A stretch of DNA of 54,633 bases, taken from positions 1-54,633 of the IMG/VR virus record IMGVR_UViG_3300046171_000030; one strand, given 5' to 3'. This DNA comes from a virus. Under the pieces are notes generated by a model. The model had not been told where the DNA came from. It made no database searches and saw nothing but the letters and a program-made list of their open reading frames with translations. Each line of letters opens with the position of its first letter. Within the stretch, counting starts at the first letter, position 1. Below, in pieces: positions 49,377 through 54,633 of the stretch. The translations under genes were made by a program, and so were the position numbers.

Positions 49377-49896
49377 AATTGAAGCTGACATACGCAAGTG
49401 GTCACACGAGTTCCTAGAAGTACCTAATAAGAAACTTAATGGATTACCGCCTTGCCCCTACGCTAAACAGGCGTGGCTAGACAACAAAGTTGTGTTCAGC
49501 ATAAACACAGGGGTAGATGGACTAGCAAAAGAAGTGGCAGACTTTGAGTCACATGACTATGACATAGTTGTATGGGCTAGTCAGTACCTACCTGAAATGC
49601 AATACCTAGATGGATGGTGTGATGGTGTAAATGAAGCCATGTCCATTACAGGTAAAGATATGCACCTCATGGTGTTTCATCCAGACTACGATGCTGAAGA
49701 AGCTGGTCTGGACTTTTTAGTTGATGAGGACGCAACAGATAACAGCCTAGTGTACTGCATGGTGTTTGTACAGAGGCTATCAACCCTAGACGATGCAGCA
49801 CTAAGTCTGGAGAAGTCTGGGTACTACAAGCACTTTCCAGTGGATGTGTTTCAATCATTAGTAATAGACAGACGGAGATTAAGAAATGGTAGCTAA
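49348..49896 (+). CDS. Conserved late protein of unknown function, 182 aa
   Basis: Alpha/beta protein with strands (HDYDIVVWASQYLPE; MHLMVFHPDYDAEE; NSLVYCMVFVQR), suggesting a Rossmann-like or similar small fold. GTG 49369 is a reasonable alternative start and would shorten the overlap with the preceding gene. No motif recognised. Confidence 0.65.
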   Translation: MQVSVTPVHRIEADIRKWSHEFLEVPNKKLNGLPPCPYAKQAWLDNKVVFSINTGVDGLAKEVADFESHDYDIVVWASQYLPEMQYLDGWCDGVNEAMSITGKDMHLMVFHPDYDAEEAGLDFLVDEDATDNSLVYCMVFVQRLSTLDDAALSLEKSGYYKHFPVDVFQSLVIDRRRLRNGS

Positions 49897-50062
49897 GAAA
49901 AAGATGCGTGGCGGCGGAATGGCTAAAATGGCAAAGAAGAAGATGATGCGTGGTGGCATGGCAGCTAAGACAGCACCGAAGCGTATGCGTGGCGGTGGCA
50001 TGCCTAAGATGGCAGCTAAAAAGAAAATGATGATGCGTGGTGGGGCTGTTAAAAAGAAATGA
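49886..50062 (+). CDS. Met/Lys/Gly repeat protein, 58 aa
   Basis: ATG 49886 has GGAGATTAAG upstream and the frame ends at TGA 50060-50062. The whole protein is repeats of K-M-M-R-G-G-x-M-A-x-K (KKKMRGGGMAKMAKKKMMRG), with Lys, Met, Arg, Gly and Ala nearly the only residues. It shares the M-x-GG signature with other virion-type proteins. Intrinsically disordered and very basic: probably binds DNA or RNA or a virion partner; function unknown. Confidence 0.65.
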   Translation: MVAKKKMRGGGMAKMAKKKMMRGGMAAKTAPKRMRGGGMPKMAAKKKMMMRGGAVKKK

Positions 50063-50181
50063 GGAAGAAACTCGTTTATTATTTTGCGTTAGCCCTGCTT
50101 AATATTGGTAAGCCATTTACTCGTATTGGTAACTGGTTCTGGAAGAAGCATAGAGATGTTTTAGACTGGAACGATAAGTGA
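50059..50181 (+). CDS. Small basic membrane-type protein, 40 aa
   Basis: ATG 50059 overlaps the previous stop (AATGA) and TGA 50179-50181 overlaps the next GTG. RKKLVYYFALALLNIG is a short hydrophobic helix, then a Trp/Lys part (GNWFWKKHRDVLDW). Tight coupling on both sides supports it. Function unknown. Confidence 0.55.
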   Translation: MRKKLVYYFALALLNIGKPFTRIGNWFWKKHRDVLDWNDK

Positions 50182-50936
50182 GTATTACGCATTATCCAGA
50201 AGTAGTGACGTTTGGTGGTGGCGTAGGCGACTACCCATACTTCCTGCAGGTATCTCGTGGTTTAATTACCGGACACAAACGTGTATTTAAGTTTGGGTAC
50301 AACGGCGACATTGACGACTCAGAAGAAACTATTTGGGATGTAGGCGGTCTGTATGCTTATTCAGCTAGTGCTGTTACCATGACAGCTACCAGTAGTTCGG
50401 GTGCTACAGACGAAGATGTCGAAGTAACCATTCAAGGTTTGGACGCAAGTTATAACGAGTTATCTGAAACAGTAACTCTAGACGCATCAGGAACGGCAAC
50501 GACAACAGGAAGTTTTTTGCGTGTATATCGTGTCTTTGTGTCTAGCGGTACTGCATCCGCAGGCAACATTACTATTGCTAACGGCGGCACAACCTACGCA
50601 TATGTTTCAGCGGCTGACCAACAAACATTGATGGCCTTGTGGACTGTACCTGCTGGATATACAGCATATTTATTTCAAGTAGACACCACTGCGTTTACGG
50701 TACAGAACAATAAAGTTGCCACGATACGTATGCTCACCCGTGAACTAAATGGTGTGTTCCGCACGCAAAACAAGTTTGATTTGTTCGAAGGGTCGTATCA
50801 TCAAGACATCACTTGCCCACAGCCGATCCCGGAAAAAACAGACATCGAGTTTCGTGCCATTGCAGACAGTTCAAACGCTGACCTACGAGTTGCAGCATCT
50901 TTCGATATCATTTACATAGCGAACACAGCCCCATGA
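50178..50936 (+). CDS. Beta-rich virion protein, 252 aa
   Basis: Begins at GTG 50178 in GTGA overlap with the upstream stop. Ser/Thr/Gly-rich beta strands throughout (VEVTIQGLDASYNELSETVT; AYLFQVDTTAFTVQNNKVAT), typical of capsid-decorating, fibre or tail proteins. Pairs with the next gene (overlap four bases). I recognise the type from other marine phages without an assigned function. Confidence 0.65.
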   Translation: MSITHYPEVVTFGGGVGDYPYFLQVSRGLITGHKRVFKFGYNGDIDDSEETIWDVGGLYAYSASAVTMTATSSSGATDEDVEVTIQGLDASYNELSETVTLDASGTATTTGSFLRVYRVFVSSGTASAGNITIANGGTTYAYVSAADQQTLMALWTVPAGYTAYLFQVDTTAFTVQNNKVATIRMLTRELNGVFRTQNKFDLFEGSYHQDITCPQPIPEKTDIEFRAIADSSNADLRVAASFDIIYIANTAP

Positions 50937-51271
50937 TACAAACCAAAAATAGAACAGTAGGTGTAGAACTGACTACAAGCAATCAAGACTTGTACACAGT
51001 GCCTGCAAATTTTGAAACAAACATTAAATCTATTTACGTGAACAATGCCTCATCTAGCAGTGTTACATTTAGTCTTGATTGGTACGACAGTCAAAATGCA
51101 ACATACTATACGTTAGCTGAAACAGTAAACCTTGTGCCAAATAGTTTGTTACAGATTACAGAAGCTATGTGGCTGTATAAAGCTGACAAGTTTCGTGGTC
51201 TTGCTAGTGCAAACAGTGCAGTGACTGTAGTGTTTAATGTAGAAGAAACATTCGTACCCCAAAGGAATTAG
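50933..51271 (+). CDS. Beta-rich virion protein, 112 aa
   Basis: Small all-beta protein (VELTTSNQDLYTVPANFET, then VTFSLDWYDSQNATYYTLAE) of the sort found as head or tail accessory proteins. Overlap of four bases with the preceding similar gene suggests they act together. Function inferred. Confidence 0.65.
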   Translation: MIQTKNRTVGVELTTSNQDLYTVPANFETNIKSIYVNNASSSSVTFSLDWYDSQNATYYTLAETVNLVPNSLLQITEAMWLYKADKFRGLASANSAVTVVFNVEETFVPQRN

Positions 51272-51283
51272 AGGAGATAGGAG

Positions 51284-51565
51284 ATGGTACGTGTCCCTAA
51301 AAAAGCCCCCCTTAAAAAGAAAACCACACAAGCTAGAGCGAAAAAGAAACCGACTGGAAAGGTTAGCCTTTCGCAAGGGGGTGCGCCACAAAGCAAGTCG
51401 AGAGTTAATGAAGCTGGCAACTACACTAAGCCCGGAATGAGGAAACAACAGTTTAATCGTATCAAAGCTGGTGGTAAAGGCGGTTCGCCCGGTCAGTGGT
51501 CTGCACGTAAAGCGCAGATGTTAGCTAAAGCATATAAGGCAGCAGGCGGTGGATATAAAAACTAA
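51284..51565 (+). CDS. Basic Gly-rich protein, 93 aa
   Basis: Lys-rich start and a conserved-looking end, GGKGGSPGQWSARKAQMLAK then GGGY, which I recognise in many phage small genes of unknown function. AGGAGATAGGAG precedes the ATG. The stop overlaps the next ATG by one base. Nucleic-acid binding is likely from charge. Confidence 0.65.
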   Translation: MVRVPKKAPLKKKTTQARAKKKPTGKVSLSQGGAPQSKSRVNEAGNYTKPGMRKQQFNRIKAGGKGGSPGQWSARKAQMLAKAYKAAGGGYKN

Positions 51566-51753
51566 TGGAAAAGCAAATTATCACTGGCTTGATGGCTATT
51601 ATGATTGGCCTTGCCGGTTGGAACCTAAAGACAACACATGACTTGAGTATTACAGTTAGCAATATGCAAGTTAGCCACGCAGACAAAGATGCTATTCAAG
51701 ATATGAAGATGGCTATACAAAGGCTAGAATTACTACTTCTACAAGACCAATGA
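51565..51753 (+). CDS. Membrane-anchored coiled-coil protein, 62 aa
   Basis: N-terminal transmembrane helix (IITGLMAIMIGLAGWNL) then a coiled coil (DAIQDMKMAIQRLELLLLQDQ), the same design as the gene at 17656. Near holin and lysozyme genes, so a role in lysis or membrane attachment is possible. Stop overlaps the next ATG (ATGA). Confidence 0.65.
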   Translation: MEKQIITGLMAIMIGLAGWNLKTTHDLSITVSNMQVSHADKDAIQDMKMAIQRLELLLLQDQ

Positions 51754-51929
51754 TTGTATTTGTTTTGTACGTATATTTAGGTGCAAATGTAATAGACAAA
51801 ACACAGAAGTTTATAGACATGGATAGGTGCCTATACTTTGCTGAACGACTGTCCCGACAACAATCTGTTCCAGTAGGTGAAGGTAGAAGACTAAAGATAA
51901 CTGCAGTATGTAGACCCCAACCTAAGTAG
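51750..51929 (+). CDS. Small protein with hydrophobic start, 59 aa
   Basis: ATG 51750 overlaps the preceding stop and TAG is at 51927-51929. IVFVLYVYLGANVI is a short hydrophobic start (signal or anchor); the remainder is basic with two Cys (DRCLYF; AVCRPQ), like the gene at 47521. Possibly exported; function unknown. Confidence 0.6.
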   Translation: MIVFVLYVYLGANVIDKTQKFIDMDRCLYFAERLSRQQSVPVGEGRRLKITAVCRPQPK

Positions 51930-51941
51930 GAACCAACCAAC

Positions 51942-52439
51942 ATGATTGCTGAAACCCTAGCAGGTATTGCACTTGTAAAGAGTGCCGTAGATGGAATTAA
52001 ATCCGCAATTGGCACAGCCCAAGACATCGGTGAAATTGCAAGTCATATAGATAATCTCTTTGAGGGCGAGAAGCAAGTACAACAGCAACGTGCTAAGAAG
52101 TCGGGTGCTGGTGTAGCAGATCAGTTCGGCATCAAAACTGTAGCACAGGAAATGATAGACGCTAAACTTGCAAAAGAAAAAATGCAAGAGATGGCTACTA
52201 TGATTGACATGCGATTTGGTCACGGTACGTGGGCAGGTATTGTAGCGGAACGTGCAAAGAGAATACAAGAAGCTAAAGAAGCTGCAGCAGCAGCCAGACG
52301 TGAAGCAATAATAAAACACAATGAAATGATGGAAACAGTAAAGATTGTACTTGCTGTTGGTGTGGTTTCTGCTATTGCACTTGGGTTTTTTATTTTTGCA
52401 ATAACTGCTTCTGCTATGGCTTATGCATTAATTACTTGA
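51942..52439 (+). CDS. Ala-rich helical protein with C-terminal membrane helix, 165 aa
   Basis: Amphipathic start (LAGIALVKSAVDGIKSAIGT), a long charged helix (RAKRIQEAKEAAAAARREAI) and one C-terminal membrane segment (IVLAVGVVSAIALGFFIFAI). I recognise it as a frequent marine phage virion-associated type. No known function; may be a DNA-ejection or membrane-contact factor. Confidence 0.65.
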   Translation: MIAETLAGIALVKSAVDGIKSAIGTAQDIGEIASHIDNLFEGEKQVQQQRAKKSGAGVADQFGIKTVAQEMIDAKLAKEKMQEMATMIDMRFGHGTWAGIVAERAKRIQEAKEAAAAARREAIIKHNEMMETVKIVLAVGVVSAIALGFFIFAITASAMAYALIT

Positions 52440-52464
52440 CATTTGAATTAGAAACTGGTATAAC
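52436..52464 (+). promoter_or_regulatory. Late promoter giving a leaderless transcript
   Basis: TTGACA 52436-52441, 17 bases, TATAAC 52459-52464, with the TGGTATAACT context identical to the 47114 promoter. The ATG of the next gene is at 52471, about where transcription should start. Confidence 0.75.
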
Positions 52465-52470
52465 TTAACC

Positions 52471-52734
52471 ATGACACTTAAAAAACCACAAGCAAGCCTT
52501 AAACGCTGGACAGCAGAAGAGTGGGGTACTAAAAGTGGAAAGCCGTCTACTCAGGGATCAAAAGCAACGGGCGAAAGATATCTCCCAAAAAAGGCTCGCC
52601 AAGCGTTATCGCCGCAGGAGTATGCGGCTACAACCCGTGCTAAAAGAGAAGGAACTCGTGCTGGTAAGCAGTTCGTCAGCCAGCCTAAAGCGATACGAAA
52701 GAAAACCGCTAAGTTCAGAAGGGGTAAGGCATAA
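52471..52734 (+). CDS. Conserved basic protein, 87 aa
   Basis: SLKRWTAEEWGTKSGKPST, then GERYLPKKARQALSPQEYAA and AGKQFVSQPKAIRKKTAKFR: a highly basic family found in many phages and bacteria, function unknown, possibly nucleic-acid binding. No ribosome site is seen because the promoter ends right before the ATG, so translation may be leaderless. Stop overlaps the next ATG. Confidence 0.7.
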   Translation: MTLKKPQASLKRWTAEEWGTKSGKPSTQGSKATGERYLPKKARQALSPQEYAATTRAKREGTRAGKQFVSQPKAIRKKTAKFRRGKA

Positions 52735-53117
52735 TGTGGACAGCACTGATAGGTCCAATAGCTAATATAGCTGGGAGTTGGATGAATGGAAAACTTGAAG
52801 AAACGAAAGCTACATCGTCAGTTAAAGTCGCAAAGGCGAAAGCTGAAGCAGCTATCATGGAAAAGAAAGCCACTGGCGAAATTGACTGGGATATTGAAAT
52901 GGCTCGCAGTTCGGCTTCGTCTTGGAAAGACGAGTGGCTTACCATACTTTTCAGTATTCCGCTAATCCTAGCATTTGTACCCGGCATGGAAGATGTAGTA
53001 GCTAATGGATTTGCAAGACTCAACGAGATGCCTGAATGGTATCAATACTCACTTGGAGTTATCGTTGCGGCTTCTTTTGGAGTTCGTAGCGCAACTAAAT
53101 TCTTTGGAAAAAAATGA
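52734..53117 (+). CDS. Holin, three-membrane-segment type
   Basis: 127 residues. Amphipathic start (IGPIANIAGSWMNGK), a charged stretch, then SSASSWKDEWLTILFSIPLI and hydrophobic segments ending in a Gly-rich SLGVIVAASFGVRS and a basic tail. This is the pattern of phage holins of the 3TM/GTA type. Followed by another membrane protein and lysozyme, so it belongs to the lysis cassette. Confidence 0.8.
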   Translation: MWTALIGPIANIAGSWMNGKLEETKATSSVKVAKAKAEAAIMEKKATGEIDWDIEMARSSASSWKDEWLTILFSIPLILAFVPGMEDVVANGFARLNEMPEWYQYSLGVIVAASFGVRSATKFFGKK

Positions 53118-53221
53118 AAACCTTACTAAGATTATTAAGTAAATTATTGCCTAGTGTTGAAAGCGGTGACTTGTCAAAGCATCGTTTGTATACGACTAGA
53201 TATGAAGATTTGTGTAAGTAA
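53114..53221 (+). CDS. Small basic protein between holin genes, 35 aa
   Basis: ATG 53114 overlaps the holin stop (ATGA) and TAA is at 53219-53221. Amphipathic helix (TLLRLLSKLLPSVESG) then a basic tail with aromatic residues. Could be a lysis regulator or antiholin-like peptide; unknown. Confidence 0.5.
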   Translation: MKTLLRLLSKLLPSVESGDLSKHRLYTTRYEDLCK

Positions 53222-53222
53222 T

Positions 53223-53462
53223 ATGGCTGCAGAAAAGATACTTGAATGGAAACTCCTACCAAGATTTATGATGCTCGTAATGACGCTTATGAGTTGGCGT
53301 GTAGTGGAGTGGTTCATGTCCTTGTCCGATCCCAGTGCAGCACAGGCTGGTTTAGTATCTGTGGTAACAGGCGCAATGACAGGAGCGTTTGCCGTGTGGA
53401 TGAACCACGAAGGTAAACATCCGGGCCAGTCTAACCACAAGATTAGTGAATCACGTAAATGA
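53223..53462 (+). CDS. Second holin-like membrane protein, 79 aa
   Basis: ATG 53223 is preferred over the longer frame at 53154. Two membrane segments (FMMLVMTLMSWRVVEWFM and GLVSVVTGAMTGAFAVWM) and a polar end with HPGQSNHK. I know this type as common in marine phage lysis regions. It overlaps the lysozyme by four bases. Holin, antiholin or pinholin are all possible. Confidence 0.7.
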   Translation: MAAEKILEWKLLPRFMMLVMTLMSWRVVEWFMSLSDPSAAQAGLVSVVTGAMTGAFAVWMNHEGKHPGQSNHKISESRK

Positions 53463-53944
53463 AGTATCGCAGAGAAAACTTTATTGAAAAGCTAGTGGCG
53501 CATGAAGGTTTGCGTTTACAAGTATATCAGGATACTTTAGGAATTGATACAATTGGTATCGGACGAAACCTAGAAGACCGTGGCATTACTAAGGAAGAAC
53601 TAGATGACCTAGATATTCCTACTATAGATCACGTATATGAATATGGTATAACAGAAGCCGATGCGGTCTATCTAGCAACGAATGACGTACAGATTGTCGA
53701 AGAAGAACTGGTACGTGCGCACCCTTGCGTGGACAGATTAGACAGTGTACGTCAACTTATCTTGATGGATATGGCATTTAATATGGGTGTGCCACGTTTG
53801 TGTAAGTTTGCTAAGATGTGGAACGCTATCCATGAAGAAGATTATCCTACCGCAGCAAAAGAAATGCTTGACAGCAGGTGGGCAAATCAGGTAAAATCAC
53901 GTGCAGTGAAGTTAGCTAACGCAATGCACAACGGAGAATTTTAA
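53459..53944 (+). CDS. Lysozyme (T4 type, GH24)
   Basis: 161 residues, cleaves peptidoglycan glycan strands at lysis. The active site is clear: E16 (AHEGLRLQVY), D25 (QDT) and T31 (DTIGIGRNL), with the exact spacing of T4 lysozyme E11-D20-T26. No signal peptide, so it needs the holin to reach the wall. It ends the lysis cassette. Confidence 0.95.
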   Translation: MKYRRENFIEKLVAHEGLRLQVYQDTLGIDTIGIGRNLEDRGITKEELDDLDIPTIDHVYEYGITEADAVYLATNDVQIVEEELVRAHPCVDRLDSVRQLILMDMAFNMGVPRLCKFAKMWNAIHEEDYPTAAKEMLDSRWANQVKSRAVKLANAMHNGEF

Positions 53945-53945
53945 T

Positions 53946-54101
53946 ATGACTACTAAAAAAGCTAAATTTAGAAATGTTAGCCGTAAAGGAAAAACCTTTG
54001 ACGGTTATGAAAAAGAGTTTCTTCCTATGCTTAGTTTCGATAATTTAAAAAAGGGTGCTAAAGAGTTTGCAGACTATCTTGCAAGTAAGGTAAAAGATTA
54101 A
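53946..54101 (+). CDS. Small basic protein after lysozyme, 51 aa
   Basis: ATG 53946 with GGAGAATTTTAAT ahead; the stop overlaps the small-terminase ATG (TAATG). Basic beta start (KKAKFRNVSRKGKTFDGYEKEF) and a helix (NLKKGAKEFADYLASKV). New small gene; function unknown. Confidence 0.65.
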   Translation: MTTKKAKFRNVSRKGKTFDGYEKEFLPMLSFDNLKKGAKEFADYLASKVKD

Positions 54102-54475
54102 TGGCTAGACAATTAACAGAAAGACAACAGAAGTTTTTAAATGTCTTGTTTGATGAAGCTGGTGGTGATATGGTTGCTGCCAAGAAACTGGCAGGTTATG
54201 CTGACACTTCTAGCACTGGTGAAATTATCAAGGGTCTTAAAGAAGAAATACTTGAGGCCACTCAAATGTACATGGCACGTAATGCGCCGAAGGCAGCGAT
54301 GGCGATGACAGGTGCTTTGTATGACCCGACTGAACTTGGTATTCGTGATAAGATGTCTGCAGCTAAAGAACTGCTTGACCGTGTAGGTCTAGTGAAGACT
54401 GAGAAGATGCAAGTAGAAGCATCCGGCGGTGTCATGCTTATGCCACCTAAAGCTATTGTAGAGGATGATGACTGA
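54101..54475 (+). CDS. Candidate small terminase subunit
   Basis: 124 residues. The N-terminal helix-turn-helix pattern (LTERQQKFLNVLFDEAGGDM, then AAKKLAGYA) is the usual small-terminase start that recognises pac DNA. The middle is helical and would oligomerise (IRDKMSAAKELLDRVGLVK), with a short acidic tail. Two small genes separate it from the large terminase over the window junction. It overlaps both neighbours. Confidence 0.75.
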   Translation: MARQLTERQQKFLNVLFDEAGGDMVAAKKLAGYADTSSTGEIIKGLKEEILEATQMYMARNAPKAAMAMTGALYDPTELGIRDKMSAAKELLDRVGLVKTEKMQVEASGGVMLMPPKAIVEDDD

Positions 54476-54633
54476 TGGCACCGCCAAATAAAAGACCTAA
54501 AACTAAAGCGCAAACTAGACACGCAGCTATAGCTAAAGATACTAAAGTTAAAACAGCGCAAACGAAAATAGAAGAATTAAAAAAAATTAAACCTTCTAAT
54601 TTAAGTGCAAAGGATGTAAAAGTACGAAACGCA
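54475..54633 (+). CDS. 5' part of the junction-spanning small basic gene
   Basis: ATG 54475 overlaps the small-terminase stop (TGATG). 53 codons (NKRPKTKAQTRHAAIAKDTK, then TKIEELKKIK) run off the window with no stop; joined to base 1 the frame continues for 14 codons. Lys/Thr-rich and helical. See 1-45. Confidence 0.7.
   Translation, partial: MAPPNKRPKTKAQTRHAAIAKDTKVKTAQTKIEELKKIKPSNLSAKDVKVRNA

Noticed and set aside
1-54633. T7-like single-subunit RNA polymerase or sigma factor
   Set aside because: No gene of suitable size or with the expected motifs remains unassigned on either strand.

Overview
The window looks like a complete, circularly permuted double-stranded DNA phage genome of about 54.6 kb. 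The last reading frame (54475 to the window end) has no stop. Read on into base 1 it stays in frame and stops at 43-45, next to the start of the following gene. I see no rRNA, tRNA, CRISPR array or insertion sequence. The gene set is that of a marine short-tailed phage. It has a T7-type replication set (family A DNA polymerase, split primase and helicase, endonuclease I, a Cas4-like exonuclease and a likely single-stranded-DNA-binding protein) but no phage RNA polymerase. It also carries a B12-dependent ribonucleotide reductase and a MazG-like gene. The polymerase has a zinc-binding CxxC...CxxC insert. From memory, this resembles the HMO-2011-type phages of marine Alphaproteobacteria, whose polymerase carries a partial DnaJ zinc domain. 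The host is inferred, not shown.

Layout. (1) Bases 1-26587, plus strand: large terminase, portal, a Hint-domain protein, scaffold, major capsid protein, small head and tail proteins, tail adaptor and nozzle, a 1151-residue fibre with 35 seventeen-residue repeats and an S74 chaperone, then four or five large internal or ejection-type proteins. The unit ends at a two-way terminator near 26600. (2) Bases 46498 down to 26658, minus strand: the early half. It opens with an insulated gene of unknown function, then some thirty small genes (40-290 residues, several new here), then DUF932, integrase, primase, helicase, polymerase, SSB-like, exonuclease, endonuclease, RNR, an RMF-like protein and MazG. 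(3) Bases 46500-47300: a non-coding divergence region holding a minus-strand promoter, overlapping plus-strand promoters and palindromic iterons; it is the best origin or control-region candidate. (4) Bases 47300-54633, plus strand: small basic and beta-rich virion genes, holins, a T4-type lysozyme and the small terminase. These read across the window junction into part 1.

Control. Promoters on both strands share TTGACA, about 17 bases, TATAAC, so host sigma70-type polymerase probably transcribes everything. Several lie inside the 3' end of the upstream gene. The most striking undescribed element is a 15-base dyad, TGTAAC-NNN-GTTACA, present seven times between 42.7 and 46.65 kb. It always lies between early genes, usually just before a start codon, and twice downstream of a promoter in what would be a 5' leader. 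It could be the operator set of a phage regulator not yet identified.

Limits: no searches were run. Family names rest on recognised motifs, and many small genes have no assigned function.
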